This document shows positions 26,179-35,929 of a stretch of 46,640 nt of DNA, piece after piece. Every line of letters begins with the position of its first letter. The stretch's first letter is position 1. A program made the translations under genes and the position numbers. The stretch comes from Vulcanibacillus modesticaldus (GTDB lineage Bacteria > Bacillota > Bacilli > Tepidibacillales > Tepidibacillaceae). The DNA is taken from positions 1-46,640 of the forward strand of contig NZ_MIJF01000007.1 of assembly GCF_001730235.1 (NCBI RefSeq), written 5' to 3'. Below the pieces are notes generated by a model, which saw only the letters and a program-made list of their open reading frames with translations, was not told the origin of the DNA and made no database searches.

Positions 26179-27219
26179 TTATATATTTAATTGGATTAAA
26201 TTAGAAACTGACTCTCTTTCTATAATTCTATGTGGAATGTAAATTGTATCACCCTTACATATCCTACTATCTTCTTTCTTTTGTTTTTCTATCATCTCAA
26301 ATAATAATTCAACACCCTGATATCCCATTTGATATAAAGATTGATCAATAGTGGTCAGTGCTGGATTAGACATTTCTGAAATACTTACATTATCGTATCC
26401 AATAATTGAAAGCTCTTTTGGAACTTCAATTCCCATTTTACAAGCTCCTACAATACTTCCAATTGCCATTTCGTCACTACTTACAAACACTGCAGTAATT
26501 TCAGGATTCTTTGATAGTAATTCTTTAATCGCTTTTTTTCCACTTTCAAAACGATAATCTCCAAAAACCACATTTTCTTCGTTAAATGGGATACCCATTT
26601 CCATCAATGTTGACTTATATCCTTCGTAACGCGGTAAACCAGCAATTTTGTCTTCTAAAGGACCGCTAATCATTCCTATATTACTATGACCATTATCAAC
26701 GAGGTATTTTATAGCATCACTAACAGCCTGATAATCGTTTACCTTAACTGCTGGAAGGTTATATTCTTTTGCCTCCGTAGCTACTAACACAACTGGTACA
26801 TTTAAACTATATAAAGCTTCGTAATACTCCTTGGTAACCTCTTCGCTAGTGAAAATTACACCTTCAACCTGTTTTTCTCTCAAAAATTTTATGTAGCGTA
26901 ACATTCTCTCTTTATCTTTATCGGTATTACAAATAAAAACATTACTATTATTTTTATGAACTGCATCTTCCATTCCACGAAAGACTTTAGCAAAGAATGG
27001 GTTTGAAACATCCGGAATCAATACACCAATTGTATTTGATTTACGACTAACTAATCCTCGTGCTAATGCATTAGGCTCATATCCCAATTCTCTAATTGCT
27101 TGCAGAACCTTTTTTTTGGCCTCTTTAGAAGCTAGTGGACTATTATTAATTACACGGGAAACAGTTGCGATAGATACATTTGCATATTTAGCTACGTCTT
27201 TGATAGTTGTTTTCCTCAC
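26179..27219 (-). CDS. LacI/GalR-family transcriptional repressor
   Basis: Repressor of 346 residues. The N-terminal helix-turn-helix IKDVAKYANVSIATVSRVIN and the hinge NALARGLVSRKS are textbook; the rest is a periplasmic-binding-protein-like effector domain (NTIGVLIPDVSNPFFAKVFR). Start is GTG at 27219 after GGGGGG. It lies just upstream of the sugar operon on the same strand, with a similar operator both in its own promoter and before the first permease. The natural reading is a local repressor released by the imported sugar or a phosphorylated product. Similar operators suggest it may also control the GH31 gene at 317-2692. Confidence 0.94.
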   Translation of the reverse strand: MRKTTIKDVAKYANVSIATVSRVINNSPLASKEAKKKVLQAIRELGYEPNALARGLVSRKSNTIGVLIPDVSNPFFAKVFRGMEDAVHKNNSNVFICNTDKDKERMLRYIKFLREKQVEGVIFTSEEVTKEYYEALYSLNVPVVLVATEAKEYNLPAVKVNDYQAVSDAIKYLVDNGHSNIGMISGPLEDKIAGLPRYEGYKSTLMEMGIPFNEENVVFGDYRFESGKKAIKELLSKNPEITAVFVSSDEMAIGSIVGACKMGIEVPKELSIIGYDNVSISEMSNPALTTIDQSLYQMGYQGVELLFEMIEKQKKEDSRICKGDTIYIPHRIIERESVSNLIQLNI

Positions 27220-27248
27220 TCTGTTTCCCCCCTAAAGAATCAAACTAA

Positions 27249-27264
27249 CTGTAAACGTTTACAG
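27249..27264 (-). promoter_or_regulatory. Autoregulatory operator of lacI
   Basis: CTGTAAACGTTTACAG is a perfect 16-bp palindrome starting 5 bp downstream of the -10 box, so it covers the expected transcription start. The inner 14 bp also match the cre consensus, so CcpA is an alternative binder. Confidence 0.85.
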
Positions 27265-27268
27265 CATT

Positions 27269-27297
27269 ATTCTACACCCTATTTTTTAATAGGTCAA
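27269..27297 (-). promoter_or_regulatory. Sigma-A promoter of lacI
   Basis: On the minus strand TTGACC (27292-27297) and TAGAAT (27269-27274) are separated by exactly 17 bp. The operator follows directly, as expected for an autorepressed gene. Confidence 0.75.
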
Positions 27298-27308
27298 TAA
27301 CAATTTTG

Positions 27309-27331
27309 AACAAAGAATTGTATTTTGTTAA
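27309..27331. repeat. Right copy of a 23-bp imperfect direct repeat
   Basis: AACAAAGAATTGTATTTTGTTAA matches AACAAAGAGTTGTATTTTGTAAC at 19568-19590 in 20 of 23 positions. It overlaps the uvrA stop codon. The two copies bracket the whole lacI-to-GH65 cassette. Confidence 0.6.
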
Positions 27332-30198
27332 GTAGCTTTAATATATTCATCAATTTCTTTATTGATCCTAGCCCGATCCCTTTCAATTATTTGCTTTAGA
27401 TATTTACCAGTATAAGAATCCTTTATTTCTACTATTTCTTCTGGAGTCCCTTGGGCCATGATCGTTCCTCCGCCATCTCCACCTTCTGGACCTAAATCTA
27501 TAATATAATCAGAAGTTTTGATTACGTCTAAATTATGTTCGATAACTAGAACTGTATCCCCATTATCGACCAATCTCTGCAGTACGTTCAGTAACCTTGC
27601 TACATCATCCATGTGAAGCCCTGTTGTTGGTTCGTCTAAGATATATAAGGTCCTACCATTACTTCTACGATATAATTCAGATGCTAATTTTACCCTTTGA
27701 GCTTCCCCACCAGACAAAGTGGTTGCTGGTTGACCTAATTTTATATAACCCAAACCAACATCATAAAGTGTCTGCAACTTCCTTTTAATTCGAGGAATAT
27801 TTTTAAAGAACTCTAGTGCATCTTCAACTGTCATATTCAATACATCAGCAATAGTTTTACCCTTATATTTAATTTCTAATGTTTCTCGATTGTACCTTTT
27901 ACCTTTACAAACTTCACAAGGAACATAGACGTCGGGTAAAAAGTGCATCTCAATTTTAATAATCCCGTCACCACGACAAGCTTCGCAACGGCCACCTTTG
28001 ACATTAAAACTGAAACGTCCCTTTTTATAACCTCTAACCTTAGCTTCTTGAGTAGTAGCAAATATATCTCTAATATCATCAAAAACCCCGGTATATGTCG
28101 CTGGGTTTGATCTTGGTGTTCTACCAATAGGTGCTTGGTCAATCTCAATAACTTTATCTAAATGTTCTAATCCCAAGATCTCCTTATGTTTGCCAGGTTT
28201 TTCTTTAGCACGATGTAGTTCCTTTGCCAAAGCCTTATATAAAATTTGATTTACTAAGGTACTCTTACCTGATCCAGATACCCCAGTAACACTGATAAAT
28301 ACTCCAAGTGGAATTTTGACATTAATCTTTTTCAGGTTATTTTCTCTTGCTCCCCTAATCTCAATCCACTTACCATTTGGTTTTCTACGTTGATTGGGAA
28401 TAGAGACGAACTTTTTACCACTTAAATATTGGCCTGTTAAGGATTTCTCATTAGCCATAACTTCATTAGGTGTTCCAGCTGCTACCACATAACCCCCATG
28501 AATCCCCGCACCGGGTCCAATATCAATGATGTAATCGGCCGCTAACATTGTATCTTCATCATGTTCTACAACGATCAGAGTGTTCCCTAAATCACGCATC
28601 TGTTTTAAAGTTGATAGAAGACGATCATTATCCCTCTGATGTAATCCAATACTAGGCTCATCCAAGATATAGAGCACACCCATTAAGCTCGAGCCTATTT
28701 GGGTGGCTAGGCGTATTCTTTGAGCTTCACCCCCTGATAAAGTACCTGCAGCTCTACTTAATGTCAAATAGTCTAACCCCACATTGGCCAAAAATCTTAG
28801 TCTAGCATTTATTTCTTTCAAAATTAGATTAGCTATGGTTTTCTCCTTTTCGGTCAATGCTAATTCCGTAAAAAAACGAATAGCTTCTTTGATCGATAAG
28901 TTTGTAACATAAGAAATATCATAGCCCCCTACCTTAACAGCTATTATTTCTTTTTTAAGACGGGTACCCTTACATGATGGACATGCCTTTTGGCTCATAT
29001 ATTTTTCTATATTATCTCTTACGTAATCTGAAGCTGTTTCCTTATATCTTCGTTCAAGATTAGGAATAACCCCGCTAAAGGGGACATTTGCTTCTCTTAC
29101 AGCACCGAATTCATTTTCATAACGGAAATATATTTTTTCACCGTTTGTTCCATAGAGGATGGTATTTAATTGCTCTTTGCTTAATTTTTCAACAGGTGTA
29201 TCAAAATCTACCCCCATATGTTCGCATAATGCTTCTAATAATTGAGGATAGTAGGTTGCATTACTACCAGCCCATGGTTCAATGGCACCTTCTTTTAGAG
29301 ACTTGGTTTTATCTGGTATTACTAAATCTGGATCGATCTCCATTTTACTACCTAATCCATCACAAGTAGGACATGCCCCGTAAGGACTATTAAACGAGAA
29401 CATCCTCGGTGCCAATTCATCCATACTAAATCCACATATTGGACAAGCTAATTTTTGACTAAATAGTAATTCTTCTTCCCCAATAATATCCACTTTAACC
29501 TTACCATCAGCCATATTAAGTGCTGTTTCTAACGAATCGGCTAATCGGGCATCAATCTCCGGTTTTAAAATAATCCGATCGACTACAACCTCGATAGTAT
29601 GTTTTTTATTTTTTTCAAGAGAAATCTCTTCTTCAATGTCTCTATTTTCTCCATCGATCCGAACTCTAACAAATCCTTTTTTCTTAATATCTTCTAAAAC
29701 CTTGATGTGTTCTCCCTTTCGTCCTTCAACAATAGGAGCTAATATTTGTAGTTTAGTTCTTTCGGGATATTTTTTGATTCGGTCTACCATTTGCTCAACA
29801 GTCTGTGAGCTAATCTCAGTACCATGGGTTGGACAATGTGGTTTACCGATCCTAGCATATAATAGACGCAAATAATCATAGATTTCTGTAATTGTTCCCA
29901 CTGTCGATCTAGGGTTACGGCTAGTTGTTTTTTGATCGATAGAAATGGCAGGGGATAAACCTTCAATTGAATCAACATCTGGTTTATCCATCTGCCCTAA
30001 AAATTGTCTTGCATAAGCAGAAAGGGACTCGACATATCTCCTTTGCCCTTCTGCATATATGGTGTCAAATGCCAGTGATGATTTACCAGAACCACTTAAT
30101 CCAGTTAATACCACAAATTTATTTCGAGGAATCGATACATCGATATTTTTTAGATTATGAACCCTCGCCCCTTTTATTTCAATCCTATCTCGTCCCAT
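27328..30198 (-). CDS. uvrA: Excinuclease ABC subunit A
   Basis: Damage-recognition ATPase of nucleotide excision repair that loads UvrB onto damaged DNA. It has two ABC modules, each with Walker A ([18 protein letters not shown]) and signature motifs ([22 protein letters not shown]). Two zinc fingers are intact ([10 protein letters not shown] with CPTCDGLG, and CEACRGDG with [10 protein letters not shown]). At 956 residues it is full length. Starts 2 bp after uvrB and shares its LexA-controlled promoter. No terminator is seen before the lacI promoter. Confidence 0.98.
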   Translation of the reverse strand: MGRDRIEIKGARVHNLKNIDVSIPRNKFVVLTGLSGSGKSSLAFDTIYAEGQRRYVESLSAYARQFLGQMDKPDVDSIEGLSPAISIDQKTTSRNPRSTVGTITEIYDYLRLLYARIGKPHCPTHGTEISSQTVEQMVDRIKKYPERTKLQILAPIVEGRKGEHIKVLEDIKKKGFVRVRIDGENRDIEEEISLEKNKKHTIEVVVDRIILKPEIDARLADSLETALNMADGKVKVDIIGEEELLFSQKLACPICGFSMDELAPRMFSFNSPYGACPTCDGLGSKMEIDPDLVIPDKTKSLKEGAIEPWAGSNATYYPQLLEALCEHMGVDFDTPVEKLSKEQLNTILYGTNGEKIYFRYENEFGAVREANVPFSGVIPNLERRYKETASDYVRDNIEKYMSQKACPSCKGTRLKKEIIAVKVGGYDISYVTNLSIKEAIRFFTELALTEKEKTIANLILKEINARLRFLANVGLDYLTLSRAAGTLSGGEAQRIRLATQIGSSLMGVLYILDEPSIGLHQRDNDRLLSTLKQMRDLGNTLIVVEHDEDTMLAADYIIDIGPGAGIHGGYVVAAGTPNEVMANEKSLTGQYLSGKKFVSIPNQRRKPNGKWIEIRGARENNLKKINVKIPLGVFISVTGVSGSGKSTLVNQILYKALAKELHRAKEKPGKHKEILGLEHLDKVIEIDQAPIGRTPRSNPATYTGVFDDIRDIFATTQEAKVRGYKKGRFSFNVKGGRCEACRGDGIIKIEMHFLPDVYVPCEVCKGKRYNRETLEIKYKGKTIADVLNMTVEDALEFFKNIPRIKRKLQTLYDVGLGYIKLGQPATTLSGGEAQRVKLASELYRRSNGRTLYILDEPTTGLHMDDVARLLNVLQRLVDNGDTVLVIEHNLDVIKTSDYIIDLGPEGGDGGGTIMAQGTPEEIVEIKDSYTGKYLKQIIERDRARINKEIDEYIKAT

Positions 30199-30200
30199 AA

Positions 30201-32183
30201 CTACACTCCTTCTGCTTTGAGCTCTAACAGTATATCCCTTAATTCTGCAGCTCGTTCAAAGTTGAGTTCTTTTGCTGCTTGTTTCATCTCTTTTTCAATT
30301 TTTTCAATTAATTTAATCCGTTCTTTTTTACTCATTTTTTTCTGCTTTTTACCTGCTTCGTATTCCGGTTTAGACTCTGCAACCTTAACTGCTTCGATGA
30401 CATCACTAACCTTCTTACTTATCGTTTTCGGAGTAATACCATGCTTCTTATTATATTCCATCTGAATTGATCGACGACGTTTGGTTTCTTCTATTGCTGT
30501 TCTCATGGAATCAGTTATTTTATCAGCATACATTATAACCTTTCCGTTAGCATTTCTAGCAGCACGACCAATTGTTTGGATTAAGGACCTTTCTGATCTC
30601 AAAAATCCTTCTTTGTCGGCATCTAAAATCGCAACCAGTGAAACTTCTGGAATATCCAGTCCTTCCCTTAGAAGGTTAATTCCAATCAACACATCAAATT
30701 CTCCTAAACGTAAACTGCGAATGATTTGCATTCTTTCTAGTGTCTTAATATCAGAATGTAGGTATTTAACTTTTATTCCTACTTCTTTTAGATAATCTGT
30801 TAAGTCTTCAGCCATTTTTTTTGTCAATGTTGTTACTAAAATACGTTCATTTTTTTCTATGCGTTGATTAATCTCACCGATTAAATCATCTATCTGGCCA
30901 CTAATCGGACGCACTTCTATCTCGGGATCTAAAAGCCCCGTTGGACGAATAATCTGCTCTACTACTTCTGGTACTCGTTCTAGCTCATATGGCCCAGGTG
31001 TTGCCGAAACATAAATAATTTGATGAATATGTTTTTCAAATTCTTCAAATTTTAAAGGGCGATTATCTAACGCAGATGGTAAACGGAAACCATGATCTAC
31101 TAAAACTTGTTTACGTGCTTGGTCACCGTTATACATCCCCCTGATTTGAGGAATGGTTACATGAGACTCATCAATTATCATTAAAAAATCTTCAGGAAAA
31201 TAATCCAGCAAGGTATATGGAGTTGATCCAGCTTGACGACCTTCAAGATGTCTAGAGTAGTTCTCAATCCCTGAACAAAATCCTACTTCCGCCATCATTT
31301 CCAGATCATATCTCGTTCTTTGTTCTAAACGTTGTGCTTCTAAGAGTTTTCCCTGCTTTCTTAATTCCCTCAACCTTGCTTCTAACTCTGCTTCAATACC
31401 TTGGATTGCTTTTTTCATCTTTTCTTCTCTGGTGACAAAGTGGGAAGCAGGAAAAATAGCAATATGTTCCCTATCACCGATTATTTCTCCCGTAATTACA
31501 TCAATTTCACGGATACGCTCAATTTCATCTCCAAAGAACTCTACTCGGACGGCTTGTTCACCTCTTGAGGCTGGAAAAATTTCGATTACATCTCCCCGTA
31601 CTCTAAAAGTTCCACGAACAAAATTAATATCATTTCGTTGGTACTGAATATCTACTAATTTACGTAATATTTCATTTCGATCCCGTTCCATACCAACCCT
31701 TAAAGACAAAACCAAATCTCGATATTCATTTGGTGAACCTAAACCATAAATACTGGATACACTAGCAACAATAATAACATCTTTTCTCTCAAATAACGCA
31801 CTAGTGGCTGAGTGACGTAACTTATCTATTTCTTCATTGATTTGAGCATCCTTTTCAATATAAGTATCAGTCTGTGGTACATAAGCTTCTGGTTGATAAT
31901 AATCATAATAACTAACAAAATATTCAACCGCATTATTTGGGAAAAATTCCTTAAACTCACTTGCTAACTGAGCCGCCAATGTCTTATTATGTGCGATAAT
32001 TAATGTTGGTTTATTTACTTGAGCTATCACATTAGCCATCGTATAAGTCTTACCAGTCCCTGTTGCTCCTAACAGAACTTGATGTTTTCTATTTTTTTCT
32101 ATGCCATTAACTAAAGCTTTGATCGCTCTAGGTTGATCTCCTTGAGGTTTAAATTCAGATACTAATTGAAAAACTTGTTCCAT
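30201..32183 (-). CDS. uvrB: Excinuclease ABC subunit B
   Basis: Helicase-like damage verification subunit of nucleotide excision repair. Walker A is [11 protein letters not shown], the beta-hairpin region is [20 protein letters not shown], the DEAD-type box is IIDESH, and motif VI is [12 protein letters not shown]. The C-terminal UVR domain that recruits UvrC is present ([20 protein letters not shown]). Length 660 is normal. First gene of the uvrBA operon; a LexA box and a sigma-A promoter lie directly upstream. Confidence 0.98.
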   Translation of the reverse strand: MEQVFQLVSEFKPQGDQPRAIKALVNGIEKNRKHQVLLGATGTGKTYTMANVIAQVNKPTLIIAHNKTLAAQLASEFKEFFPNNAVEYFVSYYDYYQPEAYVPQTDTYIEKDAQINEEIDKLRHSATSALFERKDVIIVASVSSIYGLGSPNEYRDLVLSLRVGMERDRNEILRKLVDIQYQRNDINFVRGTFRVRGDVIEIFPASRGEQAVRVEFFGDEIERIREIDVITGEIIGDREHIAIFPASHFVTREEKMKKAIQGIEAELEARLRELRKQGKLLEAQRLEQRTRYDLEMMAEVGFCSGIENYSRHLEGRQAGSTPYTLLDYFPEDFLMIIDESHVTIPQIRGMYNGDQARKQVLVDHGFRLPSALDNRPLKFEEFEKHIHQIIYVSATPGPYELERVPEVVEQIIRPTGLLDPEIEVRPISGQIDDLIGEINQRIEKNERILVTTLTKKMAEDLTDYLKEVGIKVKYLHSDIKTLERMQIIRSLRLGEFDVLIGINLLREGLDIPEVSLVAILDADKEGFLRSERSLIQTIGRAARNANGKVIMYADKITDSMRTAIEETKRRRSIQMEYNKKHGITPKTISKKVSDVIEAVKVAESKPEYEAGKKQKKMSKKERIKLIEKIEKEMKQAAKELNFERAAELRDILLELKAEGV

Positions 32184-32219
32184 ACTATACTCCTATAAAA
32201 AATTAATTTTAATCACAAA

Positions 32220-32231
32220 GAACAAACGTTC
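32220..32231 (-). promoter_or_regulatory. LexA (SOS) box of uvrBA
   Basis: GAACAAACGTTC fits the core GAAC-N4-GTTC of the Bacillus LexA/DinR box, and the arms extend as AAGAAC/GTTCTT. It lies about 12 bp after the -10 box and 37 bp before the uvrB start, so bound LexA would block transcription. Confidence 0.82.
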
Positions 32232-32243
32232 TTAATTGCTTAT

Positions 32244-32271
32244 ATTATATCAAAAAAAATTTTTTAATCAA
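32244..32271 (-). promoter_or_regulatory. Sigma-A promoter of uvrBA
   Basis: TTGATT (32266-32271) and a perfect TATAAT (32244-32249) on the minus strand are 16 bp apart, directly upstream of the LexA box. Confidence 0.7.
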
Positions 32272-32301
32272 ATAATCACACTTGATTGGGCTATTATGGG
32301 C

Positions 32302-32336
32302 AAAAAAAAAGAGCAGTGCTAGGACTTAAAAAGCTC
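32302..32336 (-). terminator. Possible terminator after the HAD gene
   Basis: On the minus strand a GAGC/GCTC stem that includes the last codons is followed by nine T. The stem is short, so efficiency is doubtful. Confidence 0.4.
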
Positions 32337-32978
32337 CCATCCTCTCTTTTTGGCAATATCTTTCATTTCATTTGATGGATTTACCACAACCGGATGTTGC
32401 ACATATTCAAATAGAGGTATGTCAGATTCACTATCAGCATAAGCCCAAAGTTCTTGATTTTCGTATCCATTCTCAGTAATCCATTTTCTCAATTGATTAA
32501 CTTTATTTTCCCCTTGGTTGATCATCCCTATTTCACCTGTACAGATACCTCTCTCATCAAAAACCAATTTAGAACCGATTGCCGCTAAATCCAAACCTAA
32601 TCTCGCCACCAAAGTTTGCAAAAATGGTTGTAGAGAAGCTGATAAAATAATAACTTTATCACCGTTATTAATGTACTCTTTTATTTTTTTTAATAATTGT
32701 TGATTGATTTCTAATACACTTTCTTCAGCAAGTGCATTAAAATATTCCGCAATTTCATTTTGATGTTTTCCTTTAAAAGTCATGGCAAAGGCTTTAAAAA
32801 ACTCTATCTTAAATCCATTTTTTCCTTTATGAAAAGCTACAATAGCACCTTTTAGTACTCCTTTTGATATAGTCCACCAATCCTTTAAAGTGAAGTTCTC
32901 TTTGGTTGCCTTAACCGTTCCTTTCATTGAATTACCTTCATAAAGTGTACCGTCAAAATCAACAGCAATAATTTTCAA
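32319..32978 (-). CDS. HAD-IB family phosphatase (phosphoserine phosphatase-like)
   Basis: HAD hydrolase of 219 residues. Motif I is AVDFDGTLYEG (Asp7, Asp9), motif II is VIILSASLQPFL, and motif IV is WAYADSESDIPLF; the helical cap with KGKNGFKIEFFKAF lies between. Subfamily IB includes phosphoserine phosphatase and several lipid or nucleotide phosphatases; the substrate here is unknown. The gene starts 41 bp after the minJ-like gene, with a weak ribosome site (GGGGGTGATTTTTTG), and is probably cotranscribed with it. Confidence 0.85.
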   Translation of the reverse strand: MKIIAVDFDGTLYEGNSMKGTVKATKENFTLKDWWTISKGVLKGAIVAFHKGKNGFKIEFFKAFAMTFKGKHQNEIAEYFNALAEESVLEINQQLLKKIKEYINNGDKVIILSASLQPFLQTLVARLGLDLAAIGSKLVFDERGICTGEIGMINQGENKVNQLRKWITENGYENQELWAYADSESDIPLFEYVQHPVVVNPSNEMKDIAKKRGWELFKS

Positions 32979-33019
32979 AAAATCACCCCCAAAACTATTA
33001 TTTGGTATTTACAAGTACA

Positions 33020-34300
33020 TTAAGCACTGTGTGACGTTTTATGAATCTTTTGTTTTAATAACTCTAACAAACTAGTATTTTCAACTTCAATGTAATAAGG
33101 AGCATTATCATCAGGAGCTAAGATAATTCCCAACTGATAATGGTCTCCATCATAAATTGAATGTTGGGTAAACTTCAGATGTCCTTCAAGGTTGATAACT
33201 TCTAATTTAACAAAAGCCGATTGACGTTGTAGTGCATAGTACAACTCTTCAATACTAGTCACAGGAACGCCATTTACCTTTTTAATTACCTCTCCCGGTT
33301 TTATTCCCATGCGCATCGCTATACTATCTGGTAATACAGCTAAAACCTTTAAACCATCTTTAGGGTGCACATAGATTGGCGGCATCGTCTTCTCCTTTTG
33401 TTTGCCGAAAAATAGAATAATTTCATGGGCAAATCCTGCAAAAAATGCAGCTACAATCTGAAATGCTACCCACTTTTCAGCGATAAATGCCATCCCTAAT
33501 AAAACTAGACTGTATAAAAGTAGATAGTTCGAAGTTTTTTTACTCTTTTCAGAGGGAGAATTAACTGAAGTTAAATCGGAATAACCTATCATTGCCGGAA
33601 CAGGAAGAATGGTTAAGCCAACCCCACTACCGATTAATGGCCACCATGAAAAATCCAACTGAATACCAGCATCAATATTTCCAGTAGAGACAACTAAGAA
33701 TAATGGTAATAGCCAATAGGATTGAATGTGATGTCCTCCAACTAACTTCCCACGCTTTGTCTCTAAAAACAAAGGTGTTGCCTGTTTACTTGCTTGTAAT
33801 CTAATTAAGATCGCTTCAACTAAATGCAAAATGGCAACAATCGCTATAATCGAAGGAATTTGAATCTGATTTATTCCTTCCAATATCGGAGTTGTCCACG
33901 AAAAGGCCGGATTATTAAAAAATTGGATTTTTGATAAATCAAATAGTTGAAATACTCCAGCAACTACCCCAATTATTCCAGTGGCATATGATAAACAAAG
34001 GAACCTTACATTAAAAAGTATTAAGACAATTGTAATTACCCATATTAATAGCGTATCACTTGGATGGAGGACGATTCCTAAAACAATCATTAACGAGGAA
34101 GTTATAATTCCACCTAATAATCCATACCCCAAAGAACTAAGTACTTCTTTTGGTAATGAATGAATACGAGAACTAAATAGTTTGCGTTCTAAGGTAATTT
34201 GTCTACGATATTGTAAAACTATTATTAATACTCCAACATAAAGCATTGGGTGAAGGAATATTTGAGGAATTTGATTCAATACCCCTATTAAGACTTCCAT
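33020..34300 (-). CDS. minJ: Polytopic PDZ membrane protein, MinJ-like
   Basis: Membrane protein with about eight hydrophobic segments (residues 10-300) and a C-terminal PDZ domain (about 320-400: SIAMRMGIKPGEVIKKVNGV). In Bacillus subtilis, MinJ bridges DivIVA and MinD at cell poles and division sites. Overall design (426 residues against about 397) and position, between ctpB and uvrB, match. The two proteins could nevertheless be only distant relatives, so the symbol is tentative. Start is ATG after AAGGAGGG. Confidence 0.72.
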   Translation of the reverse strand: MEVLIGVLNQIPQIFLHPMLYVGVLIIVLQYRRQITLERKLFSSRIHSLPKEVLSSLGYGLLGGIITSSLMIVLGIVLHPSDTLLIWVITIVLILFNVRFLCLSYATGIIGVVAGVFQLFDLSKIQFFNNPAFSWTTPILEGINQIQIPSIIAIVAILHLVEAILIRLQASKQATPLFLETKRGKLVGGHHIQSYWLLPLFLVVSTGNIDAGIQLDFSWWPLIGSGVGLTILPVPAMIGYSDLTSVNSPSEKSKKTSNYLLLYSLVLLGMAFIAEKWVAFQIVAAFFAGFAHEIILFFGKQKEKTMPPIYVHPKDGLKVLAVLPDSIAMRMGIKPGEVIKKVNGVPVTSIEELYYALQRQSAFVKLEVINLEGHLKFTQHSIYDGDHYQLGIILAPDDNAPYYIEVENTSLLELLKQKIHKTSHSA

Positions 34301-34331
34301 TCGGCTCCCTCCTTATTTCCATCCTTCCAAA

Positions 34332-34392
34332 AGAAAAAACCACTATGCATAGAAACTAAATATATACTTTAGTTTCCAACTGCATTAGTGGT
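34332..34392 (-). terminator. Terminator after ctpB
   Basis: A long hairpin of about 25 bp with small internal mismatches (ACCACTAATGCA with TGCATAGTGGT as outer arms, AAACTAAA/TTTAGTTT inside) is followed by TTTTTTCTTTT on the minus strand. Confidence 0.9.
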
Positions 34393-34423
34393 ATTAATTC
34401 GATAAAAGAAAATAGTTTCCTGC

Positions 34424-35836
34424 CTATTGAATTAATTTTAACAAAGTCTCAATTGACACTTGCAATTGTACATCAGCTTTTGGATCTTTAATTCGTTTAA
34501 CCAGTGTTTCTTGAAGCATCATTGCTGTTTTTGAATCAACCACACCTGTAACCTCAAGGCCATTAACTTTTTGAAATGCCTTAACTGCTGACTCAGTGCC
34601 CTTATCAAAATACCCATCATTTCTACTTGGATTATATCCCAATCCATCTAAGATTAATTGTAGATTTTTTACATCATTGCCATTCATATCTAATTTTAGA
34701 TTGACATCTTGAGGAAATGGCGTTGCATTGAAATAATCAGGTTGTGTAACCTTAACGTTTGGCACAACACCTTTTTTATGAATCCAATTACCATTTGGAG
34801 TCAACCATTTAGCAATCGTTAATTTAATATTACTTCCGTCTGTCATTTCAAATACATTCTGAACTGTTCCTTTACCAAATGATGTCTCTCCAACGATTGG
34901 ATAATTTCCTGCTTCTTGAAGAGCTGAAGCCAAAATCTCTGATGCACTAGCACTTCCGCCGTTGATTAGTGTCACAATTGGGTACTTAGCTTCATCTAGC
35001 TTGGAATTGTATTTTTTTCGGTTCTTATACTTATCTTCTATCTGAACGATGATGCCTTTATTAGGTACTAGCAAGTTTCCAATCTCAACAACACTTTGTA
35101 GGTAACCACCAGGGTTGCCTCGGAGGTCGATGATTAATCCTTTTATTTTTTGATTTTCTAGTTCAGTAAGAGCTTTTTTAAATTCAGTGGCTGTTTTTTC
35201 TCCAAAGTTAGTTATTTCAATCTTACCAATTAAGCCTTTTCTCGTTGAGATTGTACTTGAATGGACTGTTTGAATTGGAATTTCATCCCTAATAACAGTT
35301 ATCGTTATTGTCTCAGTAATACCTGGACGGACGATTTCCAATTCAGCCTTGGTTCCCTTAGGCCCTCTAATCTTATTAACTGCTTCATATAGACTTAATC
35401 CTTCCAATGATTCGCCATTTACTTTAATAATCTGATCACGTGGTTTAAGTCCGGCTTTTTCAGAAGGACTCCCTTTGATTGGTGCAATAATAGTTACTCT
35501 TCCATTTTCCATCGTTACTTCAGCGCCTATTCCTTCGAAAGAGTCCTTTAGAGAACTGAAAAATTCCTTTGCTTCCTCAGCATCCATATATGTGGAATGT
35601 GGATCATCTAAAGCCTGAACCATTCCCAAAATGGCACCATCAATTAATTCTTTTTCAGTTTTTTCTTCTACATAATCACTTTTAATCTTCTTATAAGCCT
35701 CGGCAACAATTCTTAATTCCTCAGGAAAATCTCCGGATGATAAAGAAGGTTGTTCAACCAATAAAAATGTTGCTGAACTACTAAGAATAATCGTTAATAT
35801 TAACAAAATAGCTACCGTTCTACCTCTAAACACCAT
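34424..35836 (-). CDS. ctpB: Carboxyl-terminal processing protease, S41 family, with peptidoglycan-binding domain
   Basis: Secreted or membrane-anchored serine protease with an N-terminal hydrophobic segment (8-28), a PDZ domain (about 95-180) that guards the active site, an S41 core and a C-terminal peptidoglycan-binding domain (about 385-445, LKLDMNGNDVKNLQLILDGL). By comparison with the Prc spacing, Ser297 in GGSASASEI and Lys322 in SFGKGTVQ form the catalytic dyad. In Bacillus, CtpB cleaves SpoIVFA during sporulation; vegetative roles also exist. The ATG at 35836 follows AGGTGGTGG. It lies after the M23 peptidase gene with a 93-bp gap. Confidence 0.92.
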   Translation of the reverse strand: MVFRGRTVAILLILTIILSSSATFLLVEQPSLSSGDFPEELRIVAEAYKKIKSDYVEEKTEKELIDGAILGMVQALDDPHSTYMDAEEAKEFFSSLKDSFEGIGAEVTMENGRVTIIAPIKGSPSEKAGLKPRDQIIKVNGESLEGLSLYEAVNKIRGPKGTKAELEIVRPGITETITITVIRDEIPIQTVHSSTISTRKGLIGKIEITNFGEKTATEFKKALTELENQKIKGLIIDLRGNPGGYLQSVVEIGNLLVPNKGIIVQIEDKYKNRKKYNSKLDEAKYPIVTLINGGSASASEILASALQEAGNYPIVGETSFGKGTVQNVFEMTDGSNIKLTIAKWLTPNGNWIHKKGVVPNVKVTQPDYFNATPFPQDVNLKLDMNGNDVKNLQLILDGLGYNPSRNDGYFDKGTESAVKAFQKVNGLEVTGVVDSKTAMMLQETLVKRIKDPKADVQLQVSIETLLKLIQ

Positions 35837-35929
35837 TATTTACGCCACCACCTTTTATTCCTGCTTACATTATATGATGGGCATGTACAAAATATTAATC
35901 TTTAAATATAAAGGCGGTAATTACTTGAT

